Assembly (NCBI GenBank): GCA_002688175.1
Contig: NZCC01000066.1
Coordinates: 1-32,869, forward strand
Source: Chromatiales bacterium
GTDB taxonomy: Bacteria; Pseudomonadota; Gammaproteobacteria; Steroidobacterales; GCA-2729495
Length of the DNA stretch: 32,869 bases
Direction: 5' to 3'
Shown: positions 1 to 7,567 of the stretch, piece by piece
Position numbering within the stretch: the stretch's first letter is position 1
Layout: every line of letters starts with the position of its first letter
Notes under the pieces: model-generated
Seen by the model: the letters and a program-made list of their open reading frames with translations, nothing else
The model's database searches: none
Told to the model about the DNA's origin: nothing
Position numbers and translations under genes: made by a program

Positions 1-77
1 ACCTGGTCACCGGTAAGCACCGCCGCATCACCAAGTGCTGCGACGAAACGAGACAGCAGTTCGGATCGGTGTTTCAT
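1..77 (-). CDS. N-terminus of a possible FAD-linked oxidase (partial)
   Basis: Only the first 25 codons are inside the window; the gene runs off the left edge. It begins at an ATG read leftward from position 77, preceded by a weak purine-rich stretch (GGAAAA about ten bases upstream). The peptide has basic residues, then a helix and the segment ALGDAAVLTGDQ. That pattern is common at the N-terminus of GlcD/D-lactate dehydrogenase-type FAD oxidases, just before the FAD-binding domain. It faces away from the UbiD gene, so the AT-rich stretch at 78-328 would be a shared divergent promoter. So few residues are visible that the family call is tentative. Confidence 0.45.
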   Translation of the reverse strand, partial: MKHRSELLSRFVAALGDAAVLTGDQ

Positions 78-328
78 ATTGTTATTTTCCACATTAATAT
101 TATGTTCTTTCTTCTTGTTATTGCTAATATATTTGTATTTACTGAATTATTAAAATTAGCCTTAACAGTGTACCGACTCAGCACCCCACGCATAATACTT
201 GCAGCAAAGTCTGCCCGCCTGCCCTGTGCGCGGTCACGGCCAAGCACTGATTACATATTTGGTCTGCGTCGAAAATAGAATAAGCTGCGCAACCAATTCA
301 TGGCTAATCAAGAGTGGAGAATACACAA
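78..328. promoter_or_regulatory. AT-rich divergent intergenic region
   Basis: The first hundred bases (about 78-170) are strikingly A+T-rich compared with the surrounding coding DNA and separate two divergently transcribed genes. TAGAAT near 275-280 is a possible -10 box for the rightward UbiD gene, but no well-spaced -35 is convincing. A GTG-initiated open frame crosses this region. Its hydrophobic composition is explained by the AT-rich DNA, and I do not call it a gene. Confidence 0.4.
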
Positions 329-1723
329 GTGCACGATTTTCGGTCATTTATTCAAAGGTTAAATGAGTGCGGCGACATGGACCATATCTCGCGTGAGGTT
401 GACCGCACACAGGAACTGGCCGGGGTCATGTCCAAAATTGAAATGAATCACCGCGCATTCTGTTTCGCCAACGTCAAGGATGCCAAATTCCCATTGGTTG
501 GTGGCCTTTACAACAGTCTCGAGCGGTTCGGTGATGCCCTTGGGCATAATGGTCCCGAGCCATTCACGCACGCTGACTTCGATGGACGAATAGAAGCTGC
601 AAAAGCCGAGCCGATCCAGCCACTTACGGTTGACAGCGGCCTGACCAAGGAAAACGTCATAACCGGTGATGCAATCAATTTGCATGATTTGCCAGTACCG
701 ACTTTCTTTGAACTGGACAGTGGTCCATTCATTACGGGTGCGATTGGAGTAACTCGCGACCCGGGCAGCGGTGAACTCAATATCGGTATCTACCGAACCC
801 TGATCATTGATCGCAATCATTTCGTTATCAATGCGAGTTCGATGTCGGATTTGCGTCGTATTTACAGTTCCTGGGAGGCGACCGGAGAGACCATGCCGAT
901 CGCCATTGCACTCGGTGTGCCCCCCGCCATGCTCATTGGTGGTTCCTGCAAGCTGCCGCCTAATATGTGCGAATTTGGAGTTGCCGGTGCCCTGGCCGGA
1001 GAACCCATACAACTCGTTAAATGTGAGGACAGCGATTTACTGGCACCGGCCGATGCCGAGATCGTCATTGAAGGCACTGTTAATTTCTCGAATCGAGTTG
1101 AAAACCTGCTCGGTGAATTTGCCGGCCAGTATGGACCGGAAGATGCACCCGTGACACAGGTCAATACTATTACGCATCGCAATGATGCAATGTTCTACTC
1201 GATTGTGGCCGGCAGGCATCCTGAACACAATACACTGGGTAATGTAGCCGTCTACGGCGTTCAGCGCAGCATCGCGGCATCCATCCGGGAAGTCGCCCCG
1301 GAGGTAATAGACCTTGAAGTGCTCCTTGAACCTGCGATGGGCACCCTCGCCCACGTTGTAGTTTCGATCGATAAACACAGCGATGCACAGCCAAGAGATA
1401 TTATTGAGCGCATATTTGCAGCTAGCGGGAATATATTCCCGGTCAGCAAAATCACCAAGCGGATCATAGTCGTGGATGATGACATTGATGTTCACGATCC
1501 TGTCGATGTACGTTGGGCGGTCTGGAATCGGGCTGCAACCGAGACAAAATTTATGGTTATTCCGGGCATTGAGAGCTGGGAACTCGAACGTGCAGCGAAG
1601 GCCGGTCAAAAATCTGTCCGAATCGGGATAGATGCGACAATGGATCTGGAAGACATCGATAAGCTACTGCGCCCGATAATTCCGGGTATTGACGAAATCA
1701 ATCTGGAAGACTATCTCGACTGA
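329..1723 (+). CDS. UbiD-family prFMN-dependent decarboxylase
   Basis: The product is 464 residues, near the usual 450-500 for UbiD enzymes, which (de)carboxylate aromatic or alpha,beta-unsaturated acids with prenylated FMN in the cytoplasm. The family's Arg-Glu-Glu set is intact: Arg156 in GIYR, and Glu258 and Glu263 in the E-N-L-L-G-E motif, which matches EGPxGE of Fdc1/UbiD. The PADAEIVIEG segment just before it is also typical. I chose GTG at 329 because GGAGA ends eight bases upstream; GTG at 314 in the same frame has no ribosome-binding site. The nitrilase-like gene follows after 41 bases, so the two are probably co-transcribed. No UbiX (prenyl-FMN supplier) is in the window. Branches of this family acting on phenolic, heteroaromatic or ubiquinone-precursor acids cannot be told apart here. 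Confidence 0.88.
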   Translation: MHDFRSFIQRLNECGDMDHISREVDRTQELAGVMSKIEMNHRAFCFANVKDAKFPLVGGLYNSLERFGDALGHNGPEPFTHADFDGRIEAAKAEPIQPLTVDSGLTKENVITGDAINLHDLPVPTFFELDSGPFITGAIGVTRDPGSGELNIGIYRTLIIDRNHFVINASSMSDLRRIYSSWEATGETMPIAIALGVPPAMLIGGSCKLPPNMCEFGVAGALAGEPIQLVKCEDSDLLAPADAEIVIEGTVNFSNRVENLLGEFAGQYGPEDAPVTQVNTITHRNDAMFYSIVAGRHPEHNTLGNVAVYGVQRSIAASIREVAPEVIDLEVLLEPAMGTLAHVVVSIDKHSDAQPRDIIERIFAASGNIFPVSKITKRIIVVDDDIDVHDPVDVRWAVWNRAATETKFMVIPGIESWELERAAKAGQKSVRIGIDATMDLEDIDKLLRPIIPGIDEINLEDYLD

Positions 1724-1764
1724 ATGGCCCAAGTTGCCATAACCAGGACTAGCGGAGAAAAAAT

Positions 1765-2826
1765 ATGATTGCGCCCTATTTGGCCGTTACGCTGCAAACC
1801 ACTGTTCGCCACGTCACGACTCGTGATGAGGTTGAACAGAATCTGACGCATATCTGCAGCATGATTGATCTGGTCACGCACATCTGCTCGTTGGAACTAC
1901 CTGTGCGCCTGATTACCCTTGGCGAGGGGGCAATTCAGGGTTTTGTTGACGAAATTCTGGACATGGATCAGGCCGAGTACGCTGACAAGATGGCTGCCGT
2001 AATCCCCGGACCCGAAACCGATGTGCTGGCCGAAAAAGCCAGGCAAAAAGGCTGCTTTATCCTCGGCCAGCTGAAAACCAAGCAGGAAAAATATCCTGAC
2101 CGGTTCTTTAATACGGTCTTTTTGATCGACCCGGATGGTGGTGTCATCTGGCAGCACCAGAAAAATATAGTCTTGCATGTCGAACATTCGACAACTCCAC
2201 ATGATGTTTATGACGAATGGATCGCTGATCACGGCGACACGCTCGAAGCTTTTTTCCCGGTTGCAAAAACCGAGATCGGTAATATTGCCGGTACCATCGG
2301 CGTCGAGGGCGCCTACCCGGAAAGCTACCGTGCGTTTGCGATGAATGGTGCCGAAATATTTTACCGGGGTTCTTTACCAGAACCCTGGGTCTCGCGGGAA
2401 ATCTTTGAGACCCAGAATCGTGCCCGGGCGATGGATAACACGGCTTACATGATGGCTACGAATACGGGCACGCTGATTATGCCGGGGCCGCCCGGTACGC
2501 CGCCGACCCAAATTGAAGGCGCCCTGGGTGGCCGCTCGGCCATCATCGACTACAAAGGTCAGGTCCTGGCAACCAACCAGATCATGGGTGACTGTTATGT
2601 TGCAGCGGAAATTAACATTGAGGCGCTACGCCATTATCGCGAGACGGCGCGATTCCAGAACTGGATTCCGTACCTGAAAACAGAGATCTTCAGCAAGCTC
2701 TATGAGCAGCCACTATGGCCGAAGAACCAGCCAGCGATGCAGCATGCCGATGCAGACCGGGTGTTCAACAATAATATTGAGACACTGATCAAGCGCGGAA
2801 CCTATACGAAGAGCAAGATCAGATAA
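1765..2826 (+). CDS. Nitrilase/amidase-fold protein with Cys-to-Gly at the nucleophile position
   Basis: This 353-residue protein has the carbon-nitrogen hydrolase fold and resembles aliphatic amidases. The catalytic Glu (Glu54 in LGEGA) and Lys (Lys133 in HQKN) positions are present, and so are the later motifs N-G-A-E-I and E-T-Q-N-R-A. At the nucleophile position the protein reads N-I-A-G-T-I-G-V-E-G, where the paralogue at 3316-4452 reads N-I-G-T-L-I-C-A-E-G. The codon is GGC at 2299-2301 (Gly179) instead of TGC. The rest of the frame is intact, so this looks like an inactive or repurposed paralogue and not a decaying gene. The start has GGAG seven bases upstream. It lies directly downstream of the UbiD gene, which suggests a partner or regulatory role, or chemistry without covalent catalysis. 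Confidence 0.85.
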   Translation: MIAPYLAVTLQTTVRHVTTRDEVEQNLTHICSMIDLVTHICSLELPVRLITLGEGAIQGFVDEILDMDQAEYADKMAAVIPGPETDVLAEKARQKGCFILGQLKTKQEKYPDRFFNTVFLIDPDGGVIWQHQKNIVLHVEHSTTPHDVYDEWIADHGDTLEAFFPVAKTEIGNIAGTIGVEGAYPESYRAFAMNGAEIFYRGSLPEPWVSREIFETQNRARAMDNTAYMMATNTGTLIMPGPPGTPPTQIEGALGGRSAIIDYKGQVLATNQIMGDCYVAAEINIEALRHYRETARFQNWIPYLKTEIFSKLYEQPLWPKNQPAMQHADADRVFNNNIETLIKRGTYTKSKIR

Positions 2827-2896
2827 ATAATCAGGCTTCTGCCACCCAGCTGCAGCGCATTGCACTATGGCGACGTGCAACTGTCAGCCATGCAGA

Positions 2897-3292
2897 CTAT
2901 TGATCGTCCGGTCGTTGCCCGATCATCATTTCCAGGTCGTCGCATAAACCCCGGGTTTGCCGGCAGGCCTCTGTAAACTCTTCAACAAGCTCACTGTCGC
3001 CCTTGTCCTGATAGGCATCACAGCGTGCCCTGGCATCCCGGCAGCTGGAAATAAATTTCTCCAGCAGACCGTCGGCCGTCGGAATTGTGCCTTTATCGTT
3101 CGCATTTGCGTTCAGGTCAGCCCAGATCTGTACCTGTTGCTCGACGTCCGCACCAATATCCGCATCATTGCCGAGCTCGTTCCAGTATTTGGCCTGGCGT
3201 TTCAGCGTTTGATCGACCGCATTCTGTATGTAATCGATATGGAATTTCCAATCCCCGCGGATCTGAGAAAGATCGACACCACCTTCACTCAT
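2897..3292 (-). CDS. Small helical protein with twin CX6C motifs, function unknown
   Basis: A 131-residue acidic, helix-rich cytoplasmic protein with no signal peptide or membrane segment. I do not recognise the family. A strong AGGAG lies nine bases before the ATG, and the gene starts 23 bases after the intact nitrilase/amidase, so the two form a short operon. The C-terminal half has two related motifs, C84-R-x2-R-x2-C91 and C110-R-x2-R-x2-C117, separated by 18 residues, like two helices that could pair through disulfides or bind a metal. The N-terminal half (about residues 10-60) is amphipathic and Trp/Gln-rich. The context suggests an accessory subunit of the hydrolase; this is inference. 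Confidence 0.75.
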   Translation of the reverse strand: MSEGGVDLSQIRGDWKFHIDYIQNAVDQTLKRQAKYWNELGNDADIGADVEQQVQIWADLNANANDKGTIPTADGLLEKFISSCRDARARCDAYQDKGDSELVEEFTEACRQTRGLCDDLEMMIGQRPDDQ

Positions 3293-3315
3293 TTAAATAA
3301 ACTCCTGTTATATAA

Positions 3316-4452
3316 CTACTTTCTATTCCGTGCCTCATCAATCCGTTGACGAACCTCGGGATCGACATCATAGGGCTCCCAGCCGGTTGGTGGAGTATAT
3401 ACCCCATCGGACACCATCTTGTTAACCTGATTCTTGACCAGTTCGAGCTGCTGGTCTTCAGTCAGTGGTGGTTTATCCATACAGAGGTTAGCCGGATAAA
3501 TACCACCCTTGGCCATCATCGCATCGTAGATGACCTTATATTCCTCAACCCGCATATCCTTGGCCAGATTCTGCCATTGTGCACGCACTCGAAAATCACG
3601 CAGGCCATCAATATTGATAATCGAGCTGACCAGCGCCTCACCCGGGCCGAGGTACTCTGAAGTGATATTGCCACGATAGTCAAACATCTGGCTCTTGCCG
3701 CAACTCTGCTTCTTCTCGCCGCCCGGAAACCAGATGGCGCCAATATTCGGCGCGACTACATAACAGGTATTGAAGATCGCGTGTGAGCGGTTCTGGATCT
3801 CGGCGATACCATTCCCCATCCACGGCTCGGGGTACTGGGTACGCCAGATGATCTCTGCACCATTCAGCGCAAGCCCGCGAGCAGCCTCCGGGTAACTACC
3901 CTCGGCACAGATCAGCGTGCCAATATTGCCAATCTCGGTTTTTGCCACCGGGTACACAGCCTCGAACAAGGAAACCGGATCGTCGCCGTAGCGTTCAATA
4001 TAGTGGTCCCAGATATCACTCGGCGCAACGTTCGGCTCGCGCTGGTAAAACGCCGTCTTGTAATGCTTGTGGATCACCTCGCCGTTCGGATCGATGATGA
4101 AAGCAATATTGAAGATTTTGTCCGGCATCAATTCCGGATCCTTGGCGATCATCTGTGCGACAAGGAAAATATTGAATTTCTTGCACAGTTCACCTAGAAA
4201 CTCGGTTTCCTTGCCCGGAATCTCCGGCACGACATCACGATAAATGCGCAGGTGCTCATCGCCGCCACCCAGACACCAGCCGCCTATACCACCCTCAGAG
4301 ACGGCCACCAGCCGCACCGGCAGATCCAGGCTGCAATTCCAGACGGCATATTCAATACTGCCCGCCAGGTTATTCAGATCGGCCCAGTAATCGTCACGAG
4401 TCACTGCCATGCGTGATTCGTTCTGGATGCCGACGGCCGTGTACTGAAGCAT
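3316..4452 (-). CDS. Nitrilase/amidase superfamily hydrolase (catalytically intact)
   Basis: A 378-residue carbon-nitrogen hydrolase of the aliphatic-amidase-like type, expected to hydrolyse an amide or nitrile through a cysteine thioester. All three catalytic residues are visible: Glu53 (VSEGG), Lys132 (HYKT) and Cys182 (GTLICAEG). The PEPW and EIQNR segments are shared with the paralogue at 1765-2826. The reading frame extends 39 codons further upstream, but ATG at 4452 has AAGGAA seven bases before it and gives the usual N-terminus (MLQYTAVGIQ), so I use it. A C-terminal tail of about 90 residues extends beyond the core fold. The substrate is unknown; the neighbouring UbiD and CoA-ligase genes suggest aromatic or carboxylate metabolism. 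Confidence 0.85.
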   Translation of the reverse strand: MLQYTAVGIQNESRMAVTRDDYWADLNNLAGSIEYAVWNCSLDLPVRLVAVSEGGIGGWCLGGGDEHLRIYRDVVPEIPGKETEFLGELCKKFNIFLVAQMIAKDPELMPDKIFNIAFIIDPNGEVIHKHYKTAFYQREPNVAPSDIWDHYIERYGDDPVSLFEAVYPVAKTEIGNIGTLICAEGSYPEAARGLALNGAEIIWRTQYPEPWMGNGIAEIQNRSHAIFNTCYVVAPNIGAIWFPGGEKKQSCGKSQMFDYRGNITSEYLGPGEALVSSIINIDGLRDFRVRAQWQNLAKDMRVEEYKVIYDAMMAKGGIYPANLCMDKPPLTEDQQLELVKNQVNKMVSDGVYTPPTGWEPYDVDPEVRQRIDEARNRK

Positions 4453-4669
4453 ATTTGGGTTCCTTGTCTGATTCAGTTGGTTGAATACTATAGTGGCGTC
4501 CGCACCATGAAACAAACATCTTTCAGGGTCCCGCCGTGATGACCCCTGCAGAATACCCTGAACCGGCAAACGGATTAAATCCCGCTGCAGCTAGCCGGCC
4601 GAACCGTTTTTTAGCAGCATGGAATCGTGGAAAGTATCAGTGACCAGTGAACCGTCAGGGAGTTTCAAA
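4453..4669. promoter_or_regulatory. Divergent intergenic region
   Basis: This separates the leftward nitrilase/amidase operon from the rightward peroxiredoxin-like gene. The near-palindrome ACTATAGT around 4487-4494 could give a -10 box for the leftward genes. An in-frame upstream ATG for the rightward gene lies at 4619 but lacks a ribosome-binding site. No terminator or repeat is evident. Confidence 0.35.
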
Positions 4670-5302
4670 ATGAAGCGTTTAGTCTGCCTGAGTGTTGCCA
4701 TTTACGGCATTTTGTTTTTTTCCAGTGGCGCCGGCATGAACGTGCCGGATAATGCCAACGATATTGAGCCCCTCACAGTCGGTCAGTCGGCTCCAGAATT
4801 TACGGTGTACAAAACGGATGGGCAACCCTACTTGTTTGATCCGGAATCACTTGAAAAGCCGGTTGCGCTGATCACCTACCGGGGCGGATGGTGCCCCTAC
4901 TGTAATTTGCATTTAAATGAGCTTCGCGATGCAGAGCCGCGCCTTCTGGAAATGGGTTTCGAGGTTATTTTCCTGAGCACTGACCGACCGGAAATCCTGT
5001 ACACAAGCCTTTCTAAAGAAACCAGTGACATTAATTACACCTTACTGTCTGACTCAAAAATGGATGCTTCGAAAGCACTCGGCATTGCGTTTCACATTGA
5101 CGAATCTGATTATGAACGTATGAAGTCACACGGCATTGACCTTGAAAAGAGCACTGGAGAAACACATCATTTACTCCCGGTACCGGCGGTATTTATTGTC
5201 AACACCAGGGGAATGATCCAGTTTGCTTATACAAATGCCGACTACAGAGTCCGTCTCGAAGCAGAGCCTGTTTTGACGGCGGCTCAGAGCATACTTGATT
5301 AA
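4670..5302 (+). CDS. Exported peroxiredoxin-like (AhpC/TSA, thioredoxin-fold) protein
   Basis: A 210-residue protein with an N-terminal hydrophobic signal segment (residues about 4-20, ending SSGAG), followed by a thioredoxin-fold domain of the AhpC/TSA 'peroxiredoxin-like' group. The active site Y-R-G-G-W-C75-P-Y-C78 is in the place expected for redox cysteines after the first beta strand. A later P-V-P-A-V-F-I segment carries the cis-Pro loop typical of the fold. ATG at 4670 is supported by AGGGAG seven bases upstream and by the signal peptide it creates; an ATG 17 codons earlier would bury that signal. The likely role is a periplasmic thiol peroxidase or reductase. It is transcribed alone, convergent with the MFS gene. 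Confidence 0.8.
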   Translation: MKRLVCLSVAIYGILFFSSGAGMNVPDNANDIEPLTVGQSAPEFTVYKTDGQPYLFDPESLEKPVALITYRGGWCPYCNLHLNELRDAEPRLLEMGFEVIFLSTDRPEILYTSLSKETSDINYTLLSDSKMDASKALGIAFHIDESDYERMKSHGIDLEKSTGETHHLLPVPAVFIVNTRGMIQFAYTNADYRVRLEAEPVLTAAQSILD

Positions 5303-5410
5303 GGTGCAGCAGCCCGGAAAATAATTGCCCCGGACGACGCTATCGGCTGGTTCTGCTTACGTAATGCGGACAGCTGCAGTCTGCAAAGTTTCTACTTAGC
5401 CGTCTCGCTG

Positions 5411-6823
5411 TCAACCTGACTGATCACCTTCCACGCGCAGGTCTTCGTTACTCAGATGGTAGCGGTTCAGGATAAAAATACTGCCTGTATGCAGCAATGC
5501 CGGTACAACGATGTAAAAAATCATAATCCATTGCCGGACTTCGTCCGTCTGCTCTGGGAAACTGCCGTCGGCAGATTCAACGAAACCGATTATCGACAGT
5601 ACAGCCAGGAATAATGCTGAACCGATTGCATTACCGACTTTGTCCACAGCACTGTAGATCGATGACAGGGCGCCCTCGCGGCTGATACCGGAACATATTC
5701 GATCGTAAGTAACCGTGTCCGTCAGGACGGAGAATGACATCAGGATGAAGCCGCCGTTGAACAGCCCGATCGCCGCTGCTATCAACCAGACGATCCACAA
5801 TGAGTCGGCTGTTGCAAACCAGTACGGCTGAATACTCAGCGCATAAAGCACCAGGCACCACTTGTAAACACGCATTTTACCGTAGCGTGCCGCAGCCCAG
5901 ACCAACAGCGGCATCGATGCAATCGATGCAAGCGCAATGATGATGATCCAGACCGGTATGACATGGTAGACCTCGAAATCGAGCCTGAGCCCGTAGGCCA
6001 TGAAAAAGAAGCCGCCGGCATACCCTATGCCGGCGCTGATGTACTGAATGATGTTGGCTGTAATAAGAATCACGAAGGGTTTGTTCGCCCAGGCTATTCG
6101 TATCTGCTCTAGCAGCCCCACTGATTTTTCCCCGACCGCCCTGCCCGCTGCCCGGGCGGTACCGGCAAATACCCAAACGGTGGCCAGGGCGATGACAGCT
6201 CCAAGACTCCAGCCCATCCACTCATAACCCACCCGCGGTGACGCGCCAAGGTCCTGCGTTACGTAGGCGACGATCTTGGGTGCAAACGCACCCGCCACGA
6301 CGAGGCCAACGGACAGCGCAGCATTTCGAAACGACATAATTGTCGTCCGCTCGTCGGGGTTATCCGACATCTCAGTTGCCATCGTCAGATAGGGAACAGC
6401 AAACAGAGAGTAACCGGTGTTTAACAGCACGTAGACCGCCGTCATGTAAAGAAACAAGACCATCTGCGTCTGTATATCCGGCACTACAAACAGCATGACG
6501 AAGCAGCACGCTGCCAGCAATCCACCACACAGGATGAACGGCCGGCGTCTGCCCCAGCGTGTTACGGTCCGGTCAGAAATCACGCCCGCGAGAGGATCGG
6601 CCGCGACAACCCAGAGCTTGGCGATGATAATCACCAATCCTGCAAGTGCCGCTTCCATGCCCAGCACGGTTGTCATGTAGATCGGCAGAATCAGCGCCGG
6701 CGTATCGCGCAGTATCTGCCCGCCTATCTGACCCACACCGTATCCAAAATAGGTCGAGACCGGCAGCCGTCCGGCAGGCCGATGCCACAGCGAATCCAGG
6801 AAGCCTCGATTATTATTCGGCAA
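5411..6823 (-). CDS. MFS transporter of the GPH (MFS_2) sugar/cation symporter type
   Basis: A 470-residue polytopic inner-membrane protein with about twelve hydrophobic segments. It has the GPH/MFS_2 signatures: D-P-L-A-G-V-I-S-D-R-T after the second helix, then T-R-W-G-R-R-R-P-F, the basic loop typical of melibiose-type and related symporters. The start is TTG at 6823, preceded by AAGGGGGAG; the next internal Met falls inside the first membrane segments, so TTG is the only sensible start. It is the last gene of the long leftward operon, 42 bases after the bilin-reductase-fold gene. It probably imports the compound processed by the operon, or exports a product. Members of this family in catabolic islands are not limited to sugars. 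Confidence 0.88.
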   Translation of the reverse strand: MPNNNRGFLDSLWHRPAGRLPVSTYFGYGVGQIGGQILRDTPALILPIYMTTVLGMEAALAGLVIIIAKLWVVAADPLAGVISDRTVTRWGRRRPFILCGGLLAACCFVMLFVVPDIQTQMVLFLYMTAVYVLLNTGYSLFAVPYLTMATEMSDNPDERTTIMSFRNAALSVGLVVAGAFAPKIVAYVTQDLGASPRVGYEWMGWSLGAVIALATVWVFAGTARAAGRAVGEKSVGLLEQIRIAWANKPFVILITANIIQYISAGIGYAGGFFFMAYGLRLDFEVYHVIPVWIIIIALASIASMPLLVWAAARYGKMRVYKWCLVLYALSIQPYWFATADSLWIVWLIAAAIGLFNGGFILMSFSVLTDTVTYDRICSGISREGALSSIYSAVDKVGNAIGSALFLAVLSIIGFVESADGSFPEQTDEVRQWIMIFYIVVPALLHTGSIFILNRYHLSNEDLRVEGDQSG

Positions 6824-6865
6824 AATCTCCCCCTTGGCCGACCACTACCGGATCATCCGACCGGG

Positions 6866-7567
6866 TCAGGTCGTAATTTCGTAAAATATCCGCCGCGCCT
6901 TTCCCTTGCCGATCATCTTGGCAATCATGCCCTGCGCCTTATCCTGGGTCCGGATATCATCAATAAACTGCTCATGAAATACAGCGATTTGGTGTAATCG
7001 GTTCGGATCCGTGACCTTCTCTGCTTCCTTCGCTCGTATAAGATAGTGCGCAAGATAATCATGTGCACAGTTTTTCAGATCTTCGAGACGGTCGCGTGGA
7101 AACATGCCATAGATTGAACATGGCTGACGATATTTCTGCATCCATTGCGGATAACGATCATCGCATTCGAATGATGGGTATTGGTTTAAGCATTCTACCA
7201 GCGGAGACACATGACGTTCGTGATAGGCATCATCATCAAACGGACAATAGACGTTCAGATGGGCAATCAGCTTTCGTCGCGTCAACAATGCAAAAAACAG
7301 AAAAACAGGTGTGTCGTAGAAGGGTTCCGGGTACAGGATCGTATTGAGTTGATCGAGTGGCGGTAGCTTGACCTTGAAACGCATACCGAACAACTTGCGA
7401 AAGCGGTCCGCACTCCAGTTGTAATGCGTCGCATCCAGCAACTTCAGTATTGATTTCGGTTTTGCTATCTCAGGATCGAGTTCAATAGACGTCAGCGGGA
7501 AATTTTGTTCGATACGTGCAAATAACGAATCGAACAGTTCATCCATACACGGTTCTAGCTCAGACAT
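6866..7567 (-). CDS. Ferredoxin-dependent bilin reductase (PcyA/HY2)-fold protein, catalytic residues replaced
   Basis: A 233-residue protein without signal or membrane segments. By eye it aligns with phycocyanobilin:ferredoxin oxidoreductase at three places in order: F-R-K at 56-58, then L-D-x-L-x5-P-E-P-x-Y-x2-P-x-F at 71-89, and a C-terminal H-Q-I...Q..D(210)K...G(220)..A...F region at 192-230 matching the family's YCxxQxxNDKTRRxL...FGExWA end. The known PcyA residues Glu76, His88 and Asp105 correspond to Met62, Asn75 and Val106 (or Asn105), so ordinary bilin reduction is unlikely. The ATG overlaps the stop of the molybdenum enzyme (8 bases shared), which implies translational coupling. 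It occupies the slot where related operons encode a TorD-like chaperone, but I see none of that family's features. Fold assignment is moderate; function is unknown. Confidence 0.6.
   Translation of the reverse strand: MSELEPCMDELFDSLFARIEQNFPLTSIELDPEIAKPKSILKLLDATHYNWSADRFRKLFGMRFKVKLPPLDQLNTILYPEPFYDTPVFLFFALLTRRKLIAHLNVYCPFDDDAYHERHVSPLVECLNQYPSFECDDRYPQWMQKYRQPCSIYGMFPRDRLEDLKNCAHDYLAHYLIRAKEAEKVTDPNRLHQIAVFHEQFIDDIRTQDKAQGMIAKMIGKGKARRIFYEITT

Noticed and set aside
69-278. GTG-initiated 69-residue hydrophobic open frame
   Set aside because: It starts inside the opposing partial gene and its hydrophobic residues follow from AT-rich DNA. No proper ribosome-binding site or family pattern.
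359-1609. Several long open frames opposite and within the UbiD gene
   Set aside because: They are shadows of a well-supported gene with intact catalytic motifs and show no family resemblance.
5303-5410. Terminator between the convergent peroxiredoxin and MFS genes
   Set aside because: No stem with a following T-run is visible in this spacer.
6866-7567. TorD/NarJ-type chaperone for the molybdoenzyme
   Set aside because: Expected from operon position, but the sequence has strand-like segments and PcyA/HY2 anchors and lacks the all-helical TorD motifs. It stays an alternative if profile searches disagree.
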